From Nocardia brasiliensis IFM 10847 (lineage in GTDB: Bacteria; Actinomycetota; Actinomycetes; Mycobacteriales; Mycobacteriaceae): a stretch of DNA of 64,000 bases. The position numbers and the translations under genes are program-made. How positions within the stretch are numbered: the first letter of the stretch is position 1; each line of letters begins with the position of its first letter. The notes under the pieces are model-generated. The model searched no databases. It saw nothing but the letters and a program-made list of their open reading frames with translations, and was not told the DNA's origin. Shown here one piece after another: positions 46,137 to 54,082 of the stretch. The stretch spans positions 1-64,000 of the forward strand of contig NZ_BAUA01000046.1 of assembly GCF_000710915.1 (NCBI RefSeq), given 5' to 3'.

Positions 46137-46239
46137 CCGAAATCACCCTTCCCACCGGAACGGTCCACCTCCCGGGACCTGGTGCAAAGGACGCTACGGA
46201 CGGCCGCGGGCCCGGCCTATCGCAGATTTCTCGTATTTC

Positions 46240-47250
46240 CTAGTCGCGCCCGTACAGCAGGCCGGTGAGCTGGCGTCTGCTGCGGATGCCGGTCTTGGCG
46301 AAGATCGCGGTGAGATGGGCCTGCACGGTCAGCGGCGAGATGAACAGCCGTTCGGCGATCTCGCCGGTACTGCAGCCCTGGACGACCAGCTCGAGGACTT
46401 CCCGTTCGCGTGCGGTGAGCCCGAAGGCGGCGTAGAGCAGCGGCGCGACGACGCCGGGATGCGCGGCCTGCAGGACCAGCGCGACCTGGGTATCGGTGGC
46501 CGACGCGTGCAGCGACACCCACCGCCCGGTGCTCCCGCGCACGCGGGCCGATGCTTCCTGTTCGGTACGCGCCCGCTCGGCCAGGGCGAGCACCGCGAAC
46601 GGCAGTGCGTCGTCGGCCGAGCCCAGTTCGGCCAGCCAGGACCGCGCGGGTTGGGAGATCGAGCGGATCTGCCCCGCCGCATCCAGCACCAGCACGCCGG
46701 GCCACCGCAGCTCGTTGCCGGGCGCCGAACGCGCGAGCACGCCCGCGGTGCGCAAACCGCGGCCGAGCACGGCGGCGAGATCGTGCGCGAAATCGCGTTC
46801 GTCGGTGGTGAAGTCGTGCGGCCGCTCCCGGAACAGCGAGATATTGCCCCAGCAGGCACCGTCGATAACCAGCGCGGTGCGCAGCTCGCCGGTCATGTTG
46901 TTGGGGCGCAACAGTTCTCGATATCGAATGCTGCGATCCAGCTGTCCACCGGTCTCTTCGCTCAGCACCCCGCTGTGCCGTTCGCCGAGCGCCAGGGCGA
47001 CGAAGGAGTTGTAGTCGTCGGGCAGGTACGCGAACCGAGCCACCTCCGCATCGGGCGGCGGCATATCGAACGATCGGTAGCCCGTCTCGACCATGCTGTC
47101 CGGGTCGGTGGTGTGCCAGCAGCCGGAGTCGTGCGGCACCGCCGCGGCCAGCAGCACCGCCGCCTCATCGATCAGATCGGCCGTGCTCAGGCTCGCCGCG
47201 GCCAGCCCGAGCATCCGCTCATACGTTCGCTCCCGGAGGCGACTGCTCAC
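46240..47250 (-). CDS. LuxR-family transcriptional regulator with GAF-like sensor
   Basis: 336 residues from GTG at 47250; ATG at 47214 is an alternative. Residues about 1-170 form a GAF-like sensor (LRTALVIDGACWGNISLFRE, then TTDERDFAHDLAAVLGRGLR). The C-terminal LuxR HTH is complete: LTAREREVLELVVQGCSTGEIAERL ... VQAHLTAIFAKTGIRSRRQL. This arrangement is common in actinobacterial stand-alone LuxR proteins. Same strand as the P450 and methyltransferase genes. Confidence 0.92.
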   Translation of the reverse strand: MSSRLRERTYERMLGLAAASLSTADLIDEAAVLLAAAVPHDSGCWHTTDPDSMVETGYRSFDMPPPDAEVARFAYLPDDYNSFVALALGERHSGVLSEETGGQLDRSIRYRELLRPNNMTGELRTALVIDGACWGNISLFRERPHDFTTDERDFAHDLAAVLGRGLRTAGVLARSAPGNELRWPGVLVLDAAGQIRSISQPARSWLAELGSADDALPFAVLALAERARTEQEASARVRGSTGRWVSLHASATDTQVALVLQAAHPGVVAPLLYAAFGLTAREREVLELVVQGCSTGEIAERLFISPLTVQAHLTAIFAKTGIRSRRQLTGLLYGRD

Positions 47251-47298
47251 CTCCCCAGTGTCGCGCGCAACCCTCGCGCAGCCAACCCCTTATCGACC

Positions 47299-48039
47299 TC
47301 AGCGGATGGCCGCCACCAACGCGTCGGTGACCGAGCGCCAGATCACGCCCGCTTCGAGGAAGCCCGCTTCACGCAATTCGGTGAGATGCCATTCGACGGG
47401 ATGCGTCTCGCCGGTGACGTGGGTGCTCAGAATTTCCCGGCTGGCGGCGACGTCGGCGGCGAGCTGCGGGTCGGCGGCCGCGGCCACCCACCAATCCGCC
47501 CAATCCAGCGTGCCGGCCTCGGTGACCCGCTGCTGATGCGCCTGCTGCACCGCCTCGTCCAGAGCGTTCAGCAACGGTGTGCCGGGGTCGGGCATGTGGT
47601 CGGCGTTGAGGAAGATGCCGCCGGGACGGAGCAGTTTGCCGAGGTCACCGTAGAGACGGACCAGCGGTTCGGCCTTCAGCCAGTGCAGCGCCGTCGCGGT
47701 CACGATCGCGTCGAACGGTTCGTCGGGCAGCTGCGACATCCAGTCCGGCGACTTGATGTCGGCGGTCACGAACGTCATCCGGGTGTCGTCCGCGAAGGTG
47801 CCGCGCGCGATGGCGAGCAGGGCCGGATCCCGATCGATGCCGACCGAGGTCGCCTCGGGCAGCCGCGCGAACAGCCGCCTGCTGATGGTCGCGGTGCCGC
47901 AGGCCAGGTCGAGCACCCGCGGCGCCGGTCCGGCCACGGCCTCGACCATGTCGAGCATCACCCGGAACCGCTCCTCGCGGTCGGGCAGGTAGAACTCTTG
48001 CTGCCGGTCCCAGCTTTCCTGCCACTGCTCCCAATCCAT
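47299..48039 (-). CDS. Class I SAM-dependent methyltransferase
   Basis: 246 residues from ATG at 48039 (MDWEQWQESWDRQQEFYLPD), which has GGAGG just upstream; the frame extends further upstream without similarity. Motif I APRVLDLACGTATISRRLF, acidic SVGIDRDPALLAIA, motif II PFDAIVTATALHWL, then LLRPGGIFLNADHM. The small-molecule substrate is unknown. Separated by 48 bp from the LuxR gene. Confidence 0.92.
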   Translation of the reverse strand: MDWEQWQESWDRQQEFYLPDREERFRVMLDMVEAVAGPAPRVLDLACGTATISRRLFARLPEATSVGIDRDPALLAIARGTFADDTRMTFVTADIKSPDWMSQLPDEPFDAIVTATALHWLKAEPLVRLYGDLGKLLRPGGIFLNADHMPDPGTPLLNALDEAVQQAHQQRVTEAGTLDWADWWVAAAADPQLAADVAASREILSTHVTGETHPVEWHLTELREAGFLEAGVIWRSVTDALVAAIR

Positions 48040-48260
48040 GACGCCTCCGAATGAGTAGGAACTGTCATCGCGTATGCGCTCGGCAATTGCGCTGTGCCGG
48101 AATATGCGGAGAATCACGGCGGGCGATCAGGGCACTGTTTTCCGGGAGACAAGCAGCCGAGGGAACGATACCCGCTGGACACCGGGATATTGATGAACGA
48201 CGGCAGGGGCCGATTCCGGAAACAATCGCCGGAATCAGCGCTCGGTCAGCTGAAAGCGGG

Positions 48261-48710
48261 TCAGGCGGGTTCGATGCGGAACACCGCGATCCGCTCGGCC
48301 GCCTCGGCCAGGACCGCCGGGCTCGCCTCCGCGACCAGTCCGGTCTTCACGAACCATTCGTCCAACCGCGCCGGGCCGTTCGCGATATGGTCACTTAGCA
48401 GCGTACGACGTTCCGCCACAGGCAATTCCACCATCCGCACCGCCGAAGAACGCCGGCCACGGGACAACGTGACGGTGGACGCCGCGCGAACATTGGCCAC
48501 CCAAGCGGACTTCCCGTAGGCCTGGAACACGTAACGCTCGCCGGCGATCGGGAGCACGGACAGCGGAACGGTCCGCAGTGCGCCGGTGCGACGGCCGGGG
48601 ACCGTCAGAATATGCATGTCGCTGAACGAGATTCCCAGTTTCTGCAGCAGCTTTACCAGGCTGTTGAGTTTGTTGATCCGACGACGGAGCCGCACGGGGT
48701 CCTGAGCCAT
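48261..48710 (-). CDS. F420/deazaflavin-type nitroreductase-family protein
   Basis: 149 residues from ATG at 48710 (MAQDPVRLRRRINKLNSLVK). The fold signature is the ILTVPGRRTGALRTVPLSVL strand-turn, followed by YVFQAYGKSAWVANVRAAS and VTLSRGRRS, as in Ddn-like deazaflavin-dependent nitroreductases and related F420 enzymes of actinobacteria. It probably uses F420H2 or a flavin to reduce a hydrophobic substrate. Divergent from the saccharopine-dehydrogenase-like gene. Confidence 0.85.
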   Translation of the reverse strand: MAQDPVRLRRRINKLNSLVKLLQKLGISFSDMHILTVPGRRTGALRTVPLSVLPIAGERYVFQAYGKSAWVANVRAASTVTLSRGRRSSAVRMVELPVAERRTLLSDHIANGPARLDEWFVKTGLVAEASPAVLAEAAERIAVFRIEPA

Positions 48711-48799
48711 GCCGTCCACAATAGTGCCGATGCGGCGCCGTCGGTGGCCAGGACCGCGCGCTGCTGTCACGATGGTGGACAGTCCGGGGAAGGGGAGAA

Positions 48800-50017
48800 A
48801 TGCGAATTCTGGTGCTCGGCGGTGCGGGACAGATGGGGCGGGTCACCGCTGCGGTCCTCGCCGGTGACGACGCGGTCGAGCGTGTGGTGGTGACCGACCT
48901 CGACGAACGCAACGCACGCGCCGTCGCGGATCGGTTGGGGCCCAAGGTATCCGGCATCGGCCTCGACGTACTGGACGAGATCGCGCTGGCCACTGCGCTG
49001 CGGGACTGCGATCTGGTGGCCAACGCGGTCGGGCCGTTCTTCCGGTTCGGCGTGCCGATCCTGACCGCGGCGATCGCGGCGGGCCGCGACTACGTCGACA
49101 TCTGTGACGACTGGGAACCGACCCTGCAGATGCTCGAGTTGGACGACGCGGCACAGCAGGCCGGGATCACCGCGCTGGTGGGCATGGGCGCGAGTCCGGG
49201 CATCGCAAACCTGTTGGCGTGCACCGCAGCCCGCGAACTCGACACCGTGGACGACATCATCACCGGGTGGAACATTGCCGGCTCCACGCCACCGGCGGCC
49301 ACCCCCGGCACCCCGAACGCGGCTGTCGCACACGGGATCCACCAGATCACCGGCACGATCCGGGTGCTGCGCAACGGCAGGATGGTCGATCGGCCCGCGT
49401 TGGAACAGCGCAGGTTCCACTACCCGGGCATCGGTCCCGCGCGCGGCTGGACCTTCGGTCATCCGGAGGCGGTCACGCTGCACCGCGGCCATCCGCACGC
49501 GCGGGAGAACGTCAACCTCGTGATCGGTCAGCGTTGGACCATCGCGTTGCTCGCGGCCCTGCGCTACAGCGTGGATCACCGGCTCCTCTCGGCGAACGGC
49601 GCTGCCCGCATCGTCGAAGCGGTGGAACGACGCGCGCCCGCGCGCCCGGCGAGCGTCCTGCGCCCGGGTGCGCCACCGCCGATGTTCGCGGTGCTCAGCG
49701 GCACCCGCGCCGGGGTCCCCGCTACCGCCGCGACCGCATTGGGGCAGGTCCCCGGCCTGTCGATGGCCGAGATCACGGGCGTCCCGCTGGCCGTCGCCGC
49801 GCGTATGCTGCCCGCCTCGCCCGGTGTGCACACCCCGGAATCCCTGCTCGACCCGGACGCCTTCTTCGCCGCACTCGCCCCGCACTGCCTCGGTGCGCCC
49901 GCGCCGCACGCCATGACGATCACCACGCGCTCGTGGGTCGACGATCACACCAATACCGAAAGTCTTTCCGCGGCTTTGCTCACCGCACTCTTGGTGCCGC
50001 CACGGCCGTCGGCGTAG
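48800..50017 (+). CDS. Saccharopine dehydrogenase-family oxidoreductase
   Basis: 405 residues with GGAAGGGGAG upstream of ATG. N-terminal Rossmann motif VLGGAGQMGRVTAAVL and VVTDLDERNARAVADRL for NAD(P), then DLVANAVGPFFRFGVPILTAA and DYVDICDDWEPTLQML, which are hallmarks of the saccharopine/carboxynorspermidine dehydrogenase-like family. The C-terminal domain (about 130-330) is the family's substrate-binding insert. Substrate unknown; a role in lysine metabolism is not implied. Confidence 0.88.
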   Translation: MRILVLGGAGQMGRVTAAVLAGDDAVERVVVTDLDERNARAVADRLGPKVSGIGLDVLDEIALATALRDCDLVANAVGPFFRFGVPILTAAIAAGRDYVDICDDWEPTLQMLELDDAAQQAGITALVGMGASPGIANLLACTAARELDTVDDIITGWNIAGSTPPAATPGTPNAAVAHGIHQITGTIRVLRNGRMVDRPALEQRRFHYPGIGPARGWTFGHPEAVTLHRGHPHARENVNLVIGQRWTIALLAALRYSVDHRLLSANGAARIVEAVERRAPARPASVLRPGAPPPMFAVLSGTRAGVPATAATALGQVPGLSMAEITGVPLAVAARMLPASPGVHTPESLLDPDAFFAALAPHCLGAPAPHAMTITTRSWVDDHTNTESLSAALLTALLVPPRPSA

Positions 50018-50143
50018 CGGTTGTTGCGGATGCGTGGCGCCGCGCCGCGCAGTACTGTCCAGCGCGGCAGACCCGCCGCCGACCGACTCGGAACCCGGTT
50101 CTCCTGACCTCGGCGCGGCCGCAGTGCAAACGATTGGCGCCCC

Positions 50144-50653
50144 ATGACCACCCCACCGCACGCCCCGCAGCACCCGCCGGCGAACCGGCCGCCGCGACTA
50201 CCGACCTGGCTGTGGGTGCTGCTCATCGTGGTGACGCTCGTGGTCGGCGGCGGCGTGGCCACGGCCGCCGTCGTGGCCTCGAAGGACGCGAGCGGTTCCG
50301 CCACCGCCGCACAGGCGACGTCGCAGGCCGCCCGCCCGACGACGGCGCCGCCCACCGGAACCCCCACTGGGCTGCCCACCGACCCGAAAAGGGTGCGCTA
50401 CGAGGTCATCTCGTCGACCGGAACGGTGCCGCGGCTGCACTACATCGACGACGGGGGTCCGCATTCGGAGACCAAGGTCGCCTCGCCGTGGTCCAAGGAG
50501 GTGCTGACCTTGCAGAAAGACGTGCTGCTGACGCTGACGGCACAGGGCGGCAAGGACGACGACCTGATCTGCCGCATCACCGTCGACGGCACGGTGCGCA
50601 CCGAACGGGCGGCGAAGGCACCGCAGGCCAACGCCATCTGCACGCTCGATTGA
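50144..50653 (+). CDS. MmpS-family-like single-pass membrane protein
   Basis: 169 residues. A cytoplasmic Pro-rich tail (1-25), one TM helix (LWVLLIVVTLVVGGGVATAAVVA), an Ala/Thr/Pro-rich stalk, then an extracytoplasmic beta-sandwich. RYEVISSTGTVPRLHYIDD, ASPWSKEVL and CRITVDGTVRTE are typical of MmpS proteins, accessory partners of MmpL exporters. No mmpL gene is adjacent; the MMPL protein of this window is 21 kb away. The function may be independent of MmpL. Confidence 0.85.
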   Translation: MTTPPHAPQHPPANRPPRLPTWLWVLLIVVTLVVGGGVATAAVVASKDASGSATAAQATSQAARPTTAPPTGTPTGLPTDPKRVRYEVISSTGTVPRLHYIDDGGPHSETKVASPWSKEVLTLQKDVLLTLTAQGGKDDDLICRITVDGTVRTERAAKAPQANAICTLD

Positions 50654-50661
50654 CCTGCCGA

Positions 50662-50693
50662 CGGACCGCGCACACCGGTGCGTGCGCGGTCCG
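50662..50693. terminator. Bidirectional terminator
   Basis: Perfect 12-bp arms CGGACCGCGCAC and GTGCGCGGTCCG between the convergent MmpS-like and P450 genes. Confidence 0.9.
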
Positions 50694-50698
50694 ATTCG

Positions 50699-51916
50699 CT
50701 ATGTCAAGTACACCGGCAACGTGCGGTGGCCGTTGGAGATGAAACTGCCCACCGGTTCCAGTTCGGCCGGGTCCACGGCGAACCTGAGCTTCGGGAACCG
50801 CTCGAACAGCGCGGGCAAGGCGATCGTGGCCTCGAGCCGAGCCAGCGGCGCGCCGATGCAGTGATGCGCGCCGTGGCCGAAGGACAGGTGCTCCTTGTTC
50901 ACCCGGTGCACATCGAAGGTGTCGGCCGTCGCGCCGTGCACCTGCGGGTCGCGGCCCGCGCCCGCGTAGGACGCGAGAATGGCCTCCCCCTTGGGGATTC
51001 GGATCTCGCCGAGCTCGATGTCCTCGACCGCGTAGCGCAGCGGCAGGTGCGCTACCGGCGCCTCGTAACGCAGCGTCTCCTCCACCAGATCCGACCAGGG
51101 CACCCGGCCGGCCAGCACGTCGGCGCGCTGGTCATCGTGCGTCAGCAGCGCGAAGATCGCCTGATCGAGCAGGTTCACCGTGGTCTCGTGCCCGGCGTTG
51201 ATCACCAGCATCAGTGTGTCGACGAGTTCCTTCTCGACGAGTTGCGAACCGTCCTCGTCGCGGGTGGCGATCAGCACGCTGGTCACGTCGTCGCCGGGCG
51301 TGGCCCTGCGGTACGCGACCAATTCGCTGATCAGACCGTACATCTCGAGGTAGTTGGCCTGGGCCTGCTCGGCGGTGAACGAGGAGTCGAAGAAGCCGTC
51401 GACGCATTTGTGCAGGCTGGGGCCGAGATGTTCGGGCACACCCATCATCTCGGTGATCACCTTGATCGGCACCGGATACGCAAAACGCGCACGCAGATCG
51501 ACCGATTCGCCCGGCGGTGTCGCCGCGAGCGCGTCGATCAGCGTGGTGGTGATCTCCTCGATGCGCGGGCGCAGAGCGGTGCTGCGCCGATGCGTGAACG
51601 CGGGCGAGACCAGTCGGCGCAGCCGGCGGTGGTCGGTGCCGTAGGCAGTGAACATGTTGTCCACCGCGACCCACGGCAACAGCGGCCAGGCCTCGGTGAT
51701 CTCCCCGTTGATGAACGAAGACCAGTGCCTGCGCGGATCCTTGGAGACGCGCGGATCGGCCAGCAGGGTCTTGAGCAGGACGGCATCGGTCACCGACCAC
51801 GCGGGCACGCCGCCGGGTAATGCCACCAAGGCGACTGGTCCACGCGCGCGAATCCTGGCGGATTCGCCCTGGATGTCGACACCCGTCGTGTCCAGGACCA
51901 GTGGTTCGTGCTCCAT
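50699..51916 (-). CDS. Cytochrome P450, CYP154-like
   Basis: 405 residues. The N-terminal half (LADPRVSKDPRRHW, WVAVDNMFTAYGTDHRRLRRL) strongly resembles the CYP154 family of Streptomyces and Nocardia; CYP154C5 of N. farcinica hydroxylates steroids. I-helix AGHETT (241-246), ExxR E280-TL-R283, heme loop FGHGAHHCIGAPLAR with Cys353. All motifs intact. It is translated 10 bp downstream of the next P450 (51927-53213), so the two form an operon. Electron donors are not encoded nearby. Confidence 0.9.
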   Translation of the reverse strand: MEHEPLVLDTTGVDIQGESARIRARGPVALVALPGGVPAWSVTDAVLLKTLLADPRVSKDPRRHWSSFINGEITEAWPLLPWVAVDNMFTAYGTDHRRLRRLVSPAFTHRRSTALRPRIEEITTTLIDALAATPPGESVDLRARFAYPVPIKVITEMMGVPEHLGPSLHKCVDGFFDSSFTAEQAQANYLEMYGLISELVAYRRATPGDDVTSVLIATRDEDGSQLVEKELVDTLMLVINAGHETTVNLLDQAIFALLTHDDQRADVLAGRVPWSDLVEETLRYEAPVAHLPLRYAVEDIELGEIRIPKGEAILASYAGAGRDPQVHGATADTFDVHRVNKEHLSFGHGAHHCIGAPLARLEATIALPALFERFPKLRFAVDPAELEPVGSFISNGHRTLPVYLT

Positions 51917-51926
51917 CGGACGCTCC

Positions 51927-53213
51927 TTACATCATGTTCAACGGAGGGGACTTGGGGAAAATGACCGGAAGCGCCGCCAGCGCGCGGTGGAAAGGCCCGG
52001 GCCGCCAGCTCAATTCGGAGACAGGGACGGCGAGCTGCATCTCGGGAAGCGCGTCCAGCAGCTGATCGATGGCGTCCTGCACCACCAGGTACGCGACGGA
52101 TTTCGCGGGGCACGCATGCGGCCCCGCGCTCCAGGCGAGGTGCGAGCGGTTACCGGTACGGTCCCCGCCGCGAATCTCCGGATCGTTGTTGCACCCCGCG
52201 AGGCTGATCAGCACCGGCTGATGCGCGGGCAGCCAGTTGTTGTCGATCAGGATCGGCTGGCGCGGATAGGACGTGCAGAAGTTCGCCATCGGCGGATCGT
52301 TGAACAGCACCTCGTCCAGCGCGTCCCGGGTGGACAGGCTGCCGCCGAGCACATCGCCGCCGAAACGATCGTCGGTGACCATCAGCAGCAGCGTGTTGAT
52401 GATCAGGTTCTGCTGCGGTTCGATACCCGCCCCGTAGAAGCTGATCAGCTGCGACAGCATCTCCACATCGTCCAGCTCGGCCGGATGGTGCGCCAGCCGG
52501 GAGGTGACGTCGTCACCGGGTTCGGCCCGGCGCAGCTGGATCAGCTCCATCAGCGCCTCGCTGAGCATCTGCATGCCTTGCGCGGCATTGACGGTGTCGA
52601 AGAGCGCGGCCATCCCGGTCGCCACCCGCTGGCCCAATTCCGCCGAGCAGCCGACCATTTGGTTGAGCACCTCGAACACGAGCGGAAAGGCGTACTGGGT
52701 CACCAGATCCGCGGAGCCCGCCTGACAGAACGTGTTGATCAGCGGGATCGCGATCTGCTCGACGGTGGAATGCAGTGCGTGCAGGTCGATTCCGTCGATG
52801 GCCGCCGTGTAGGCGTGCCGGTAGCGGGCATGCGCCGCACCGCTGTTGCGCAGCGCGTTCGGGTACCACTCCATCATCGGCTTGACCGGCGAGTCCTCGG
52901 GGATATTCTGCTGCCAGGTGCGCGGGTCGGCCGGAAAATGCTCCGGGTCGTTCAGGATGCGCAGCGCGGTTTGATAGCCGACCACGAGGGTCGCCGGGAC
53001 GCCCGGCGCCACCTCGATCGGCACCAAAGAGCCGTAGCGCTCACGCATCTCGGCGTAGGCGCGGTGCGGGTCGGCGGCGAACTCGGCGGTGTGCAGCAGC
53101 ACCCGGGGGCCGTCGGTGTCGATCGGCGATCCGTGCTGCACCGGGCAGGCGCCCGGCAGTGCGGGGGTGGTGGCTGCGGTGTTCTGCGACGTGGTCAAAA
53201 CAGTGAGCTCCAT
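51927..53213 (-). CDS. Divergent cytochrome P450 lacking the ExxR motif, CYP157-like
   Basis: 428 residues, first gene of the P450 operon. The heme-loop cysteine is kept (Cys368 in WSAGPHACPAK), but the canonical residues around it are replaced (FGxGxH is SAGPH; the Gly after Cys is Pro). The K-helix ExxR is E301-VL-F304, so the Arg is lost. The I-helix reads YGAGIEPQQ (260-268), with Pro where the oxygen-activating Thr normally lies. CYP157 of Streptomyces is the documented P450 family without ExxR and is paired with CYP154, as here. Substrate unknown; it may fold but not turn over, or support its partner. Confidence 0.85.
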   Translation of the reverse strand: MELTVLTTSQNTAATTPALPGACPVQHGSPIDTDGPRVLLHTAEFAADPHRAYAEMRERYGSLVPIEVAPGVPATLVVGYQTALRILNDPEHFPADPRTWQQNIPEDSPVKPMMEWYPNALRNSGAAHARYRHAYTAAIDGIDLHALHSTVEQIAIPLINTFCQAGSADLVTQYAFPLVFEVLNQMVGCSAELGQRVATGMAALFDTVNAAQGMQMLSEALMELIQLRRAEPGDDVTSRLAHHPAELDDVEMLSQLISFYGAGIEPQQNLIINTLLLMVTDDRFGGDVLGGSLSTRDALDEVLFNDPPMANFCTSYPRQPILIDNNWLPAHQPVLISLAGCNNDPEIRGGDRTGNRSHLAWSAGPHACPAKSVAYLVVQDAIDQLLDALPEMQLAVPVSELSWRPGPFHRALAALPVIFPKSPPLNMM

Positions 53214-53420
53214 ACGATGTAAGGCCGGTCACGCACCTCGGTCACATGCGGCGGAAAGGTCAGAGGTGTATCAGGTTCCAGCCGACCATAAGTGACTATA
53301 TGTGGATGATGCACATCGAGGGACGGAACCAGGTGTGGCGAAGGTGGATTCGCCGTGGTCACCGCACAGTTATTGCCCAGCACCCGTTTTCGATCGGGAT
53401 AGTGCTCGGTTTGCCGAAGT

Positions 53421-53999
53421 TCAGGAAGCGGTCCCGGCCCACCGCGGGTCGCGGCCGGTGACAGCGACGATTCGATCGATCAGGGCGGCATCCTCGGAGG
53501 TGTCCACGGCGGGTCCCCACAGTTGCGGGATCGGAGCCTTCGGCACGAAATCGACTACGTGGTCCAGGCACGCCCGCAAGGTCGCGGTGGGCAACTCCAG
53601 CGGGCGACCGGTCGCCCTGGCCAGGTCCCAGCCGTGCACCACGAGTTCGGTGAGCACGATCCTGCCCCAAACCTCGTTCGGCAGTGCCACATCCGGGGAC
53701 AGCGCCGTTGTGCCCTGCCAGGCTTCGGGTGAGTCCCAGGCCAGCGTCAGCGCGTCGACCAGCTCGGCTGTCTCGCGACGGCGTGCGGCGTCGACAACGG
53801 TCGGGATGCCGGCGGGATCATCCGGCCGATCGGAATCCTTGCGCGCCATCGCCGCGAACCCGACCGCAACCTCACGGATATGCCCGATCAGTTGCGCGAC
53901 GGTGTACTCACTGCACGGCGTAGGCCGGTCCAGCTGCTCGTCCGTGGTGGCGTTCAGGAGCTCGATCACGGTGGCACCGGCCGGTTTCAGGTCGAGCAC
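53421..53999 (-). CDS. TIGR03086-family / maleylpyruvate-isomerase N-terminal-like protein
   Basis: 192 residues from GTG at 53999, with GGAGGA upstream. DinB-like four-helix metal-binding fold: RPTPCSEYTVAQLIGHI and ELVVHGWDLARATGRPL carry the conserved histidines. These proteins are thiol- or metal-dependent and are abundant in actinobacteria. Role unknown; it is downstream of the receptor kinase gene on the same strand (83 bp). Confidence 0.88.
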   Translation of the reverse strand: MLDLKPAGATVIELLNATTDEQLDRPTPCSEYTVAQLIGHIREVAVGFAAMARKDSDRPDDPAGIPTVVDAARRRETAELVDALTLAWDSPEAWQGTTALSPDVALPNEVWGRIVLTELVVHGWDLARATGRPLELPTATLRACLDHVVDFVPKAPIPQLWGPAVDTSEDAALIDRIVAVTGRDPRWAGTAS

Positions 54000-54082
54000 G
54001 ATGGTCCTCCTCCGGGTCGCCGCGGGCAGGGGCCCTCTTCCGTGCAGACGATGCGGCGCACCGGAATTAATCGGTGCCGGAG

